Source: Streptomyces sp. A0642 (GTDB lineage Bacteria > Actinomycetota > Actinomycetes > Streptomycetales > Streptomycetaceae). From it: a stretch of 64,000 nucleotides of DNA. The translations under genes were made by a program, and so were the position numbers. Shown piece by piece: positions 15,082-23,890 of this stretch; position 1 is the stretch's first letter; each line of letters begins with the position of its first letter. Under the pieces are notes generated by a model. That model saw only the letters and a list, made by a program, of their open reading frames with translations, was not told the DNA's origin and made no database searches. Where the stretch lies: the NCBI RefSeq assembly GCF_004795105.1, contig NZ_SSBL01000019.1, positions 62,001 to 126,000 on the forward strand, read 5' to 3'.

Positions 15082-16464
15082 ATGACCGTCAAGACCCCCA
15101 ACGCTGCCCAGGTCAGCAAGATCCTGAAGGCCGCCGGATTTACCAAGGCCGAGAAGTACGGCACCCCCGGTTTCAAGGTCACCCGCGAGAGCGGCGGCCG
15201 GATCGACTTCAACCTGAACCAGTCCATGGGTGCCCGCTTCCCCGTCGCCCTGGTGAACCTGCCCGCCGAGGACGCCGACCGTGCCGTGGAGACCCTGACC
15301 AGCGCCGGGTACCACGCGGAGAAGATCGACACCCCGACCCGCCACGGCGGCCGCGTCCACCGCGTTGCCGTTGTCGTCCGCTCGCAGGAGGACATCGACG
15401 ACCGCGCCGCCCGCGAGGAGCGCGCCGCCAACGCCGAGGCCGAGGCCGAGAAGCTCGTACCCCGCACCGCCCGCGTTACCTGCCGCCTCACCCGGTACCC
15501 CTCGCATGAGGTGATCGTGAAGGAGGGCACCCGCGCGCAGGTCTTGGAGGCCGTCGCCAGCAACCTTCGCAAGGTATCAACGAACGTCCTCGACGCCGAC
15601 GAGGTGACCCGCGCAGCCCTGGCCGCCGACTGGACCACTCCGCAGGCCCAGCGCGACCGCATGAGCGGCCTCTACCTGCGCACCGACCGGGGCGGCTGCA
15701 CCCTGCTGCTCATCCCCGTTGGCGACGAGGAGCAGCCCGCCCCGGCCGAGCCGGACACCGAGGGGGGACCGGTCCCGGCCGAGGAGTTCACGCCGGAGCA
15801 GGTCAAGGAGGCCCGCGAAATGGCCCGCGAGGAGTTCGCCAAGGTCGACACCGTTCGGCGGGCGCCCACTGACGAGCCGTACGCCGTCGGTACCCGCATC
15901 TGCCACGCCGCCCAGCAGTGGGCCACGCCGACCGTCGCACCTAAGGGCACGGCCGTGGTGGTCGGTGTCGGCCGCGAGTACAACGATGGCACCCGCGAGT
16001 ACACGGTGATGATCGGCGAGGACTTCTCCCGCCGCCTGGGCCCGGACAACCCGATGACCCACCGCACGGAATGGAACTCCGACCGCATCCGCTTCGTGGC
16101 GCCGCCCCGCTTCACCGTGAAGCGGCTCGGGGACCTGCATGGAGTGTGGGACGCCGACACCGAACAGTGGTGCCGGACGGGGGCCGAGCAGGCGTGCCAG
16201 GAGGGCACTGACGGTCTGAACGCGGGTCTCCTGACCCTGGACACCCTCGGCCGCATCGCGGGCCCGCAGGGGCCGTTCGAGGTCAAGGTGTTCTCCCAGG
16301 CCCCCGAGTGCAAGCCGAGCGGGGGCGTGGCCTGCATCTTCAAGGTGCGGACGTACGAGGAGGCGACCAGGCTGCGGGACCAGGAGAACGCCAAGCCGAA
16401 CCAGTACGCCGGTATCTATGACCCGGTCACCGGGCACCCCGTGCGCCCTAACAGCACCCACTGA
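15082..16464 (+). CDS. Hypothetical protein with N-terminal AAGF-type module
   Basis: A 460-residue protein. Residues 8-95 form the recurring module: QVSKILKAAGFTKAEKYGTP, GFKVTRESGG, then AVETLTSAGYHAEKI and a final strand. A charged coil, a second alpha/beta region and a basic central domain (VGTRICHAAQQWATPTVAPKGT) follow, with three later Cys. No enzyme motif seen. Start fixed by AAGGAGG at five bases. Confidence 0.75.
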   Translation: MTVKTPNAAQVSKILKAAGFTKAEKYGTPGFKVTRESGGRIDFNLNQSMGARFPVALVNLPAEDADRAVETLTSAGYHAEKIDTPTRHGGRVHRVAVVVRSQEDIDDRAAREERAANAEAEAEKLVPRTARVTCRLTRYPSHEVIVKEGTRAQVLEAVASNLRKVSTNVLDADEVTRAALAADWTTPQAQRDRMSGLYLRTDRGGCTLLLIPVGDEEQPAPAEPDTEGGPVPAEEFTPEQVKEAREMAREEFAKVDTVRRAPTDEPYAVGTRICHAAQQWATPTVAPKGTAVVVGVGREYNDGTREYTVMIGEDFSRRLGPDNPMTHRTEWNSDRIRFVAPPRFTVKRLGDLHGVWDADTEQWCRTGAEQACQEGTDGLNAGLLTLDTLGRIAGPQGPFEVKVFSQAPECKPSGGVACIFKVRTYEEATRLRDQENAKPNQYAGIYDPVTGHPVRPNSTH

Positions 16465-16511
16465 CCAGCGAGTTCATGACTTCCGGGGCTCATCTTCCGC
16501 ACCCGCTACCC

Positions 16512-16538
16512 AGCGCACTCGCGAGTGCGCTAAGGTGG
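16512..16538 (+). promoter_or_regulatory. Palindromic promoter cassette, copy 4
   Basis: GCGCAC-TCGCGA-GTGCGC then TAAGGTGG. A CCACGCCAAG leader follows; the next start codon is 60 bp further on, with TTCAGGAG as ribosome site. Confidence 0.85.
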
Positions 16539-16597
16539 GCCCCACGCCAAGACGCAGTAGTCATCAGCCCGCCGAATCACCCCTTCAGGAGAACCCC

Positions 16598-17578
16598 ATG
16601 CGTACGTACAAGATCAACAGCAACTCCGGATCGCTCGGCTTCCTGACCCCTCCCGGCCACTACAACCACACCCACAGCCTGGACGAGTACAGCAGCCCCC
16701 GGGGGCGCACGGTCGTGGGTACGTACTCGCTCGACCACATCGACGACGAGCACGCCGACGCCTCTGAGCACATCACCAGGGCCGTCAACAAGATCCGCGA
16801 GGAGTCCCGTAAGAACTGGGTCTGTTCCGAGGCGTGGATCAGGAACGTGTACGGGTACTTCCGCGACAGCTACGCCCCCGAGAGCGGAACCCGCAACGTC
16901 TCCGAGGCTGTCAACCACAACCCCGCCGCCATCGCCGCCGGAGCCGCCCGCAAGGTGCTCGCCGAGGCGTTCGAGACGCCCGGCAAGCTGTACACCGTGG
17001 AGATTCGCCCTCTCCCGTGGCTTAAGCAGGGCGGCCAGGGTGAGGCCGACGCCAACAGCTACCGCGACGGCTCCGCGAAGGCGATGCGCGGCGCCCGCCG
17101 TGGATACGAGGTGACGGCCAAGGCGGACGGCTCCCGGGTGTACGTGTATGCCCTCGCCGACGACGGCGCTCGCTACGGTGCCCTGCCCATCCTCCAGCAC
17201 TACGCCGACGCACTCACCGAAGCGGGCTTTACCAACGTGGAGATCGAGGAACCGCGCGACACCCCCACCGGCTTCGTGCCGGAGCGCGTGACGGCTGACA
17301 ACCCCGTCCCGGTCGAGCGCATCGACCCCGCCCGGCACCTGGCCGTGATGTGCATCCGCGAGTACTTCCCTGACCACGAGCCCCGCACCGACTTGATCGA
17401 AAACCCCGGCAAGGGGTACGGCGCCTACTCGTGCGCGAAGTGCGGCCAGAAGGTCCAGTACGAAGCCAAGCTCGACGCTCACTGTGCCGTGACCACCCGC
17501 GTGGACGGTACGGGTATGACGCACTGGACCTACGGCACCGAGTGCCCCAAGGGCGGGTCCCACACCGTCGAGGACTGA
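16598..17578 (+). CDS. Hypothetical protein with zinc ribbon at the C-terminus
   Basis: A 326-residue protein. The centre contains a beta/alpha module with PILQHYADALTEAGFTNVEI, the recurring AAGF-type ending. The C-terminal 50 residues have YSCAKCGQKVQYEAKLDAHC and a later Cys, a single zinc site. The first of three T-arm-like intergenic repeats follows its stop directly. Function unknown. Confidence 0.75.
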   Translation: MRTYKINSNSGSLGFLTPPGHYNHTHSLDEYSSPRGRTVVGTYSLDHIDDEHADASEHITRAVNKIREESRKNWVCSEAWIRNVYGYFRDSYAPESGTRNVSEAVNHNPAAIAAGAARKVLAEAFETPGKLYTVEIRPLPWLKQGGQGEADANSYRDGSAKAMRGARRGYEVTAKADGSRVYVYALADDGARYGALPILQHYADALTEAGFTNVEIEEPRDTPTGFVPERVTADNPVPVERIDPARHLAVMCIREYFPDHEPRTDLIENPGKGYGAYSCAKCGQKVQYEAKLDAHCAVTTRVDGTGMTHWTYGTECPKGGSHTVED

Positions 17579-17654
17579 GCACCACCGCCCCGGCCCCGCC
17601 CACCCGGGCGGGGCTGGCCGCAGGACCGGTTCGACTCCGGCTCGGGGCACTCCA
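17579..17654 (+). repeat. Structured intergenic element with tRNA T-arm-like segment, copy 1
   Basis: An outer stem GCCCCGG (17587-17593) pairs with TCGGGGC (17642-17648, one G·U). Inside are a GC hairpin (CCCCGCCC with GGGCGGGG) and CCGGTTCGACTCCGG, a 4-bp stem with a TTCGA loop like a tRNA T-arm. No anticodon arm exists, so it is not a tRNA. It starts one base after a stop codon and ends before the next ribosome site. Confidence 0.72.
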
Positions 17655-17693
17655 TCACCATCCCGCCATCACCACGAGAAGAGAGACCAAACC

Positions 17694-17990
17694 ATGAGCA
17701 CCTTCGACTACCTGACGCCCGCCGAAGCCGTCACCGCCACCCAGGCCACCGCCCCGGAATACCAGCGCATCACCGGCCTGAAGGGCGTTGACGCGGACCG
17801 CATCCCCAACGTGATCCCCGAGGAGCCGTGGCGGGCGCACGGCCACCTGGACAAGTTCAAGGAGATCGCGCGGGTGGAGTGGGCCAAGGACGCCGATCCC
17901 GGTACGGCAGAGGTGTTCTACACCGACGGAAGCGCCGATCTGATCAAGCGTGACGGCCTGCTGTGCATCGAGCGGCCGATCAACAACTAG
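17694..17990 (+). CDS. Hypothetical protein between two structured repeats
   Basis: A 98-residue protein with GAAGAGAGA before the ATG. It begins STFDYLTPAEAVTATQ and ends in two short strands. No recognised family. It is framed by the first and second T-arm-like elements. Confidence 0.68.
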   Translation: MSTFDYLTPAEAVTATQATAPEYQRITGLKGVDADRIPNVIPEEPWRAHGHLDKFKEIARVEWAKDADPGTAEVFYTDGSADLIKRDGLLCIERPINN

Positions 17991-18065
17991 CACCACCGCC
18001 CCGGCCCCGCCCACCCGGGCGGGGCTGGCCGCAGGACCGGTTCGACTCCGGCCCGGGGCACTCCA
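17991..18065 (+). repeat. Structured intergenic element with tRNA T-arm-like segment, copy 2
   Basis: Nearly identical to copy 1; the outer stem here is GCCCCGG with CCGGGGC (17998-18004 and 18053-18059, fully paired). Change of the G·U pair in copy 1 to G-C here preserves the stem. The T-arm-like CCGGTTCGACTCCGG is unchanged. Confidence 0.72.
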
Positions 18066-18093
18066 CAAATCAGTCTCATGAAGGAAGAGTCAT

Positions 18094-18495
18094 ATGGCCA
18101 GCACTGACGCACAGAGGCTCGCAGAGGAAGACCGTATGCGCCGGGAAACGCTTCTGACTGCGTGGGAGGGGCGGGACCTTGGTCCGGAGATCACGGCCGT
18201 CGCCAGAATCGCCAAGGGTCTCGTGCAGGAGGTCTTGCATGCCCGCCGGATCAAGAACCAGGCGGCGAAGATCCGCGCGGGGAAGGCGAAGGCGGAATCG
18301 ATTGGGGGGAATCTGGTCTATTCCTCCTACTTTGACTATGAAGCCGTCTACCAGGCGAGCATCTACGTGTATTCGGGCGCACGCAGCGCCCTGAAAGCGG
18401 CGCTCATGGCCCAGCACCAGGAACTGACCGAACTGGAAGCGGAGTCGCTCGCCGACCACCTGAGCGGCCGCCCCGCGCCGCCGGAAACGCTGTAG
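18094..18495 (+). CDS. Hypothetical helical protein
   Basis: A 133-residue, strongly helical protein (EVLHARRIKNQAAKIRAGKAKAE), with an aromatic stretch VYSSYFDYEAVYQASIYVYS-like in its centre. No recognised domain. GGAAGAG precedes the ATG. Framed by copies 2 and 3 of the structured element. Confidence 0.68.
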   Translation: MASTDAQRLAEEDRMRRETLLTAWEGRDLGPEITAVARIAKGLVQEVLHARRIKNQAAKIRAGKAKAESIGGNLVYSSYFDYEAVYQASIYVYSGARSALKAALMAQHQELTELEAESLADHLSGRPAPPETL

Positions 18496-18572
18496 CTACC
18501 ACCGCCCCGGCCCCGCCCACCACGGCGGGGCTGGCCGCAGGACCGGTTCGATTCCGGCCCGGGGCACTCCAC
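18496..18572 (+). repeat. Structured intergenic element with tRNA T-arm-like segment, copy 3
   Basis: Same architecture as copies 1 and 2. The inner hairpin loop differs (CACCAC instead of ACCCG) while both stems are kept, and the T-arm segment reads CCGGTTCGATTCCGG. It ends GGGGCACTCCACCA, like a tRNA 3' end. Confidence 0.72.
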
Positions 18573-18609
18573 CACCATCCCGCCACCACCACGAGGGGAA
18601 CACCACCGC

Positions 18610-19938
18610 ATGAGTACCCACATTGCCCGTGACCGCGCCGCCGAACTCGCCCGCCGCATCTGGGAAGAGATTTGGCCCCATGACGAGAACCTGCCCGCCC
18701 ATCCGCGTCCTCGCGCACGCGTGGGCAAGCAGCGCCCCGCCGACGCGTACCGGCTGAGCCCGATCGACTCCACCGCCGATGTGAAGCCGGGTGACCTGCT
18801 GTGGGTCATCGACTTCAACGGCAACGACTTCCGCGACGCGCACAAGCTGGAGGCGCTCACCGCCCGGGAGGTGGTGCGCTCCGCCGGGTACCTCGCCCGT
18901 GTGCTGTCGACGACCGCCAAGTTCCTCAAGGTCCACGACGCGCTCCAGCGCCCGCAGGGCGGGTTCGGCGGAACCAACCTTGACGCCCTCGGCGAGCCCG
19001 CTGTCAGGAACCCCGAGACGACGAACCTGCGGATGGGAGTCTCCACCCGCCTGTACGCCCGCCTGGGGACCGTGGAGGAGATCCGGGGACGCCTGGCCGC
19101 CCACCCCGCCTACGGGGAGTGGAGAGAGGCGTACGCGGATGCAGTCCGGGAGCGGGACGAGGCCGACGCCGCCCACCGCGCCGCCGAGGCCGAGGCCGAG
19201 GCCGTGCGCGCCCAGCTTCAGGCCCCCATCGACACCGTCAACAGCATTGCGGGGGAAACGCTTCTCAAGCGCACCAGGGGACTCTACTTCGACAGCGTGG
19301 GAGAGGTGAAGATCGTCAACGAGTGGTTGGCGGAGGGCGACCGGCTGCACGTCTACCTGTCCGGCCTGGCCCACTCGGGGCGCTTCAGCGCCGAGGGCGC
19401 GCTGAAGATCGAAAACGCGTTCAAGGCCCTGGAGGAGGGCAAGGCGCGCGCCGCCGCCTACACCGAGAAGCGCGAGGCCATCCACGTGGCGGAGAAGGCC
19501 GCCGCCGAGCAGGCCAAGCGCGACGCCCGCGCCCAGAGTCATGCTGACGCCGTGTGGTCCGATCTGTGCAGCTCCGAGCCCGGCGCCGCGCTGCGCGTGG
19601 CCCCCGTCACGGAGGGGGATGTCAGTGTCTACCGCGACCCGGTCGCGTACGTCTTCCACCACGCGGGCCGTGACGTGAGAGTCCGTCTCACCGATGACAA
19701 GCTCTACCGGGTCACCATCGAGACCGGCCCGAACGCGGGTGACTCCTGGGCCGGAGAGAACGCGGAGACCGCCGTCAAGGACATGCTGCGTGCCCTGTAC
19801 GGCACCCGGTGCCCCGACGAGTACACCACCGGTCAGGACTCGTGCCCCGGCTGTGACGCCAGCGCCGAGGAGTTCGACACTCGGTACCGCGTCCGGGGCG
19901 CCATGCCCGGCCCCCGCCCGCTGCACAGCCAGCACTGA
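18610..19938 (+). CDS. Hypothetical 442-residue protein
   Basis: An N-terminal domain to about residue 185, then a long coiled coil (about 175-205 and 280-315, rich in Ala/Glu/Arg), then a C-terminal beta domain and a CPDEYTTGQDSCPGC cluster near the end. The sequence VKPGDLLWVIDFNGND suggests a small binding domain of the GD type. No enzyme motif. Ribosome site GAGGGGAA. Confidence 0.72.
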   Translation: MSTHIARDRAAELARRIWEEIWPHDENLPAHPRPRARVGKQRPADAYRLSPIDSTADVKPGDLLWVIDFNGNDFRDAHKLEALTAREVVRSAGYLARVLSTTAKFLKVHDALQRPQGGFGGTNLDALGEPAVRNPETTNLRMGVSTRLYARLGTVEEIRGRLAAHPAYGEWREAYADAVRERDEADAAHRAAEAEAEAVRAQLQAPIDTVNSIAGETLLKRTRGLYFDSVGEVKIVNEWLAEGDRLHVYLSGLAHSGRFSAEGALKIENAFKALEEGKARAAAYTEKREAIHVAEKAAAEQAKRDARAQSHADAVWSDLCSSEPGAALRVAPVTEGDVSVYRDPVAYVFHHAGRDVRVRLTDDKLYRVTIETGPNAGDSWAGENAETAVKDMLRALYGTRCPDEYTTGQDSCPGCDASAEEFDTRYRVRGAMPGPRPLHSQH

Positions 19939-19977
19939 ACAACGCCCCGACCCAGCACTCTGAAGGGGGGTGACTAC

Positions 19978-20043
19978 ATGACCGCACCGCGCCGCCCGAG
20001 ACGGCCGAAGCGTCCGCGCCGCACGTGGCCGCCGACGGACTGA
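19978..20043 (+). CDS. Very small Arg/Pro-rich peptide
   Basis: A 21-residue frame (MTAPRRPRRPKRP...) with a strong AAGGGGGG site seven bases before the ATG, followed 20 bp after the stop by a 13-bp terminator hairpin. It could be a genuine basic peptide or a leader; the ribosome site is the main support. Confidence 0.4.
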   Translation: MTAPRRPRRPKRPRRTWPPTD

Positions 20044-20062
20044 GAGAGCATCACCACCGCCT

Positions 20063-20102
20063 CGGCGCGGGCAGGGAGCAACTCGGCTTCCTGCCCGCGC
20101 CG
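20063..20102 (+). terminator. Hairpin terminator, 13-bp stem
   Basis: CGGCGCGGGCAGG at 20063-20075 pairs with 20090-20102. It closes the block begun by promoter copy 4, shortly before copy 5. Confidence 0.72.
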
Positions 20103-20139
20103 TTCGCATGCCCGGGAACTGATTCCCCGAAAGGGTTCC

Positions 20140-20166
20140 AGCGCACTTACGAGTGCGCTAAGGTGG
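20140..20166 (+). promoter_or_regulatory. Palindromic promoter cassette, copy 5
   Basis: GCGCAC-TTACGA-GTGCGC then TAAGGTGG; a CCACGCCAAGG leader follows. Start codon 46 bp downstream of the cassette. Confidence 0.85.
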
Positions 20167-20211
20167 CGACCACGCCAAGGTAAGACCCCGCCACACCCCA
20201 GGGAGAACCAC

Positions 20212-21936
20212 ATGACCGCCAAGCTCTCGGACTCGATGATCGCCACCATCCTCGAAGCGCTCATCCGCCCGTCCCGGACCGAGGACGGCACCACCGTCTA
20301 CCAGGTCCAGGGCAACGCAGGCACGCTCAAGGCGCTGACCGCCCGGGGCAAGGTCGAGAACGTTGCCCGCACCATCATCACCCCTGGTATCAACGACGGG
20401 TGCCCCCACTGGGCCACCGCCACGTGGCTCACCGCCGACTGCGTCGCCTGGCTCCGCGAAGCCCTGGAGTACGTGCTCAACACCCGCACGGACGAGGGCC
20501 GTGACCCGGCGTACCAGGGCTTCATCGCCGCGAGCCGCCGCAACTCCGAGGCCGTCGCCGCGTTCCTCCTCGGCTACCTCCGCAGCGACACCACCGAGGT
20601 CAAGACCCTCAGCACCGCCCTGGGCAGCCGCCCGTACCGCGAGACCCTCACCGGTGAGGCTGCAATCGAGCAGCTCGGCAACATCCTCAGCAACGGCCAG
20701 CGCATCACCTTCGCCGACGACGGCAAGATCATGGCCCAGTTCAAGACCGGCTCCACCACCTTCACCCCCGACCGCCCGGCGGTCGAGGAGCAGCACGACC
20801 GCCCCGCCGAGCAGCAGGCCCCGGTTGCCGTGGTCACCGTCGAGGACGTCGACCACCACATGTACGTGGGCATCCTGCGCGAGGAGGCCAAGGACATGGG
20901 CACGGTCGGCCCGGACAACGTGCGCGCCGCGATCACCAGCTCCAACACGGACGGCTGGCCCGTGGAGCGCTTTGAAGACGGCACGATCAAGGTGGGTTAC
21001 TCGTTCTTCGAGCCGATCCGCCCGGCGGCCGCCCCCGCGCCGCGCCCGGCCACCGAGGTGCTCGCCGCCGACCCCATCCCCGCCGACACGTCGGTTCTCA
21101 ACGGCATGCCGGGCAAGCCGGTCGGCCGTGACGGAATGCCCGCCCGCAACGCGGTGACGCACACGGACTACGTGACGCAGCTCCGCAGCGGTGGCACGTG
21201 GGTGCTGCCCAACCACGACGACCAGGCCGACATCACGGGCGCCCAGGTCATCAGTGCCATGGCCAGTGTCCGCCAGTACGCCCCCGACCACACGCGCGCC
21301 TCCATCGACACCGACGGCACTATCTACCTGTCCAACGGCCGCCTGGCCGCCCGCTACATCCCCGCCGCGCTCATCGAGGGATACTCCACCACCGTGTGCC
21401 CCGGCTGTGACACCTCGTACGCCGTGAACGGCGACGGCCCGTGCACCGGCGGCCGCTCCACCCCCGCCCCCGACTACGCCCAGGCGGCGGCCGAGCTCCT
21501 CGGCGAGATGGACACCACCACCTACGCCGTGCGCTTCGTGAACACGGACAGCGTGCTGCGGGACCTGCCGACCGCCTCCAAGGAGGAGGCCGCCGACATG
21601 CTCGCCTCCGTGCTGCGGATGGACGGTAAGGCGCGGTGGACGTCCGCCACCGAGCTGGTGACGTCGTTCGGCGACGCGGTTCTGACGATCACGGCCCCCG
21701 AGGCGCCCGCCGACGACGACGAGTCGGCCGAGGAGGCAGTGAACCTGAACGCCCGCTTCATCCCCCAGGCCCCCAACGACGCCGAAGGGGACACCCGCCC
21801 GTGCCTGGAGGTGGGCTCGGCCCAGGTGTACGCCTACTACCTCGATGGGGTGCTCCAGATCGGCATCGAAGCATCCGGCGACGAGAAGATCCCCATGCTG
21901 ATCACCGTGGGCGGGAACACCGTCTTCACCGCGTAG
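20212..21936 (+). CDS. Hypothetical 574-residue protein, multidomain
   Basis: At least three short alpha/beta modules joined by Pro/Ala linkers (near residues 190-215 and 265-300), an acidic stretch near 500-510 and a zinc-like CPGCDTSYAVNGDGPC at about 395-410. VVTVEDVDHHMYVGILREEAKD and AQVISAMASVRQYAPDHTR look like repeats of one fold. No known family. GGGAG stands nine bases before the ATG. Confidence 0.75.
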   Translation: MTAKLSDSMIATILEALIRPSRTEDGTTVYQVQGNAGTLKALTARGKVENVARTIITPGINDGCPHWATATWLTADCVAWLREALEYVLNTRTDEGRDPAYQGFIAASRRNSEAVAAFLLGYLRSDTTEVKTLSTALGSRPYRETLTGEAAIEQLGNILSNGQRITFADDGKIMAQFKTGSTTFTPDRPAVEEQHDRPAEQQAPVAVVTVEDVDHHMYVGILREEAKDMGTVGPDNVRAAITSSNTDGWPVERFEDGTIKVGYSFFEPIRPAAAPAPRPATEVLAADPIPADTSVLNGMPGKPVGRDGMPARNAVTHTDYVTQLRSGGTWVLPNHDDQADITGAQVISAMASVRQYAPDHTRASIDTDGTIYLSNGRLAARYIPAALIEGYSTTVCPGCDTSYAVNGDGPCTGGRSTPAPDYAQAAAELLGEMDTTTYAVRFVNTDSVLRDLPTASKEEAADMLASVLRMDGKARWTSATELVTSFGDAVLTITAPEAPADDDESAEEAVNLNARFIPQAPNDAEGDTRPCLEVGSAQVYAYYLDGVLQIGIEASGDEKIPMLITVGGNTVFTA

Positions 21937-22066
21937 CCACACCCGCCCGCAAGGGCCGCAGGACCGCCCCGGGGGGCGCTGTCAGTGCCGAGAGGTGCAA
22001 CGGTGCCCCCGGGGCCCGCAGGAAGGCGCCCAGCGCCACGGAGAGCACGACAGGAGAGACGCCACC

Positions 22067-22390
22067 ATGACGACGGCCGCGAGCGCTTACCGCCAGCACG
22101 TGACCCCGGACAACGTCGAGCAGGCACGGCACCGCAAGGCGATGCGCGGCCCGGCACGGTGCGTCATGCACGCGCTCGCCCCGGGGGCGCCGCTCGAAGA
22201 AGTCGCGGCGTACCTGGAGGCACAGCAGACCGAACGCGACTACATGGCGACGTACCGGGAGACGTACGCCATGCACCCGCTCGTCACGGCGCTGAGTGAG
22301 TACCGGGCCGTAACGCAGGCGCTCCACGGGCGCATGGAGTACACCCGGCTGCACGGTGACAGCAGCCTGTACGCCGACGACGACAGCTAG
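22067..22390 (+). CDS. Hypothetical helical protein
   Basis: A 107-residue helical protein; AGGAGAG precedes the ATG. The frame is open upstream but that part lacks a ribosome site. No family recognised; it may form a coiled dimer (LEEVAAYLEAQQTERDYM). The 130-bp leader contains GGCCGCAGGACC, a piece also found in the T-arm-like elements. Confidence 0.65.
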   Translation: MTTAASAYRQHVTPDNVEQARHRKAMRGPARCVMHALAPGAPLEEVAAYLEAQQTERDYMATYRETYAMHPLVTALSEYRAVTQALHGRMEYTRLHGDSSLYADDDS

Positions 22391-22447
22391 ACCGCAGCAG
22401 CCGCACAGATCATCGAGAGAGCACGACGAGACCAAGGAGCATCACAC

Positions 22448-22981
22448 ATGACGACCGCCGCACCCGTCCAGGCCACCATCACGGAGCTGCTGAGCGTCCC
22501 CGGGAAAGCGCCCGTTCCCATGCGGGCCGTCGTGGCCCTGGCTCACGCCATCGACACCGACCGCCACGCAATGAGCCTGCACAGCATGCCCGACCCGTAC
22601 ACCTCGCCCGTGACGCTCCTGCCCGTCCGCAACGACGGCTCCAGCGAATGGGCGTTCGGCCCGCTGCGGTACGTCATTGATCACGACTCGCCGACCGTCT
22701 ACCGACTGTGCACCGCCCCGGGGTGCAAGGGCGAGGCGGTGAGCACCACCTCGCTTACGCGGGTGTGTCTGGAGCACCTCGGCGTTCTCGTCCCCGGCAT
22801 CCTGCCGAACGCGGGGGACGACACCAACGACGCCGACCGTGCGGCCGCCGCCAAGGAGTCCAGGACCATGCGCCTGAACTCGTGGATGGAACAGATCACC
22901 GAGGCCCGCGCCGAACTCGACGGAGACGAGAGAGTGCTCAACTCCCTTCGCGGAGACTCCGCCGACGCTGACGAGAGTTGA
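22448..22981 (+). CDS. Hypothetical protein with small Cys cluster
   Basis: A 177-residue protein. LCTAPGCKGEAVSTTSLTRVCLEH gives three Cys and a His in zinc-finger spacing; the C-terminal 50 residues form an acidic helix. AAGGAG precedes the ATG. Function unknown. Confidence 0.7.
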   Translation: MTTAAPVQATITELLSVPGKAPVPMRAVVALAHAIDTDRHAMSLHSMPDPYTSPVTLLPVRNDGSSEWAFGPLRYVIDHDSPTVYRLCTAPGCKGEAVSTTSLTRVCLEHLGVLVPGILPNAGDDTNDADRAAAAKESRTMRLNSWMEQITEARAELDGDERVLNSLRGDSADADES

Positions 22982-22987
22982 GACGTC

Positions 22988-23602
22988 ATGCAGAACGAGG
23001 TACTGAACGCGCTCCGCTCGCAGCTCGATGACGCGGTGGAGCGACTCGAAACGGTCCGGCTGCGTCTGTCCGGCAACCCGGGAGACCCGCTCTTCGTGAC
23101 CATGGAGGGGAAGTTGCTCACCCTCGTCGCCGACTGGCAGCGGGTGGTGGAGTTCGCCGAGAGCGCCGACCCCGCCGAGCCGGTGCGCCGACGCAAGCCC
23201 CGCGAGGGACAGTGGCCCATCCTCGGTGATGTGGTTCTGGTGCAGGATCTCCCCACCACCGACGCGCAGCGTGAGCTGTGGGCGAACCGTCAGCCGCCGA
23301 CGCGTAAGGGCGAGGTGGTCGAGACGCCCGCCGACGGAATCAGTCACCTCACCATCGACGTGGGCGGGGAGTACGGGGGAGTGACGTACCCGGCCCGTGA
23401 GTTCGGCTACCGCTACGCGTGGAAGCCCGCCGGGGAGAGCCGGGGAACGTGGGACGGTACCAGCACCAGGGACGCCCTGGCCGCGAACGGCCACATGATG
23501 ACGTACCGCATCACCGGATACCGGGAGGACGGCTCGCCCCGACTCTCGCAGCACGACGCGGTGCACAGTGACCTCTGCGCGTGCATGGACGACAACAGCT
23601 AG
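22988..23602 (+). CDS. Hypothetical protein
   Basis: A 204-residue protein six bases after the previous stop. The N-terminal coiled coil (NALRSQLDDAVERLETVRLRLSG) precedes a beta-rich domain with VVLVQDLP and a C-terminal DLCACMDDNS tail. No known family. Confidence 0.7.
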   Translation: MQNEVLNALRSQLDDAVERLETVRLRLSGNPGDPLFVTMEGKLLTLVADWQRVVEFAESADPAEPVRRRKPREGQWPILGDVVLVQDLPTTDAQRELWANRQPPTRKGEVVETPADGISHLTIDVGGEYGGVTYPAREFGYRYAWKPAGESRGTWDGTSTRDALAANGHMMTYRITGYREDGSPRLSQHDAVHSDLCACMDDNS

Positions 23603-23819
23603 GCAGGAGAGCCCCCAGGAGGCCGCAGGAGAGCCGTTGAGCCCCTGAGGGGTACCAGGGGCGGTGTGGAGCGTTGAGAGGGGCGGAGAGAGGTTCTCTG
23701 CCCCTTCTGCGTAGGCCCGTACTGATGGGGTTTATGTCCGTTTGCGGTAGTCCGGATTCCCCATGACCGGGGCAACCCCCGGCCGCGCCCGTCGCAAGAA
23801 AATCTCCCCAAGGCGTTCC

Positions 23820-23846
23820 AGCGCACTTGTGAGTGCGCTAAGGTGG
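23820..23846 (+). promoter_or_regulatory. Palindromic promoter cassette, copy 6
   Basis: GCGCAC-TTGTGA-GTGCGC then TAAGGTGG; CACCGCCAAG and then GACCCGCCAG leader motifs follow before the ribosome site. The 215 bp upstream hold no gene and are unusually AT-rich near 23720-23750. Confidence 0.85.
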
Positions 23847-23890
23847 GCCACTCACCGCCAAGACGACCCGCCAGCAACGAGGAGCACACG

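Noticed and set aside
17579..18572. Three tRNA genes
   Set aside because: The T-arm-like part is good, but there is no D arm, anticodon arm or anticodon, and only about 32 bases separate the outer stem and the T-arm.
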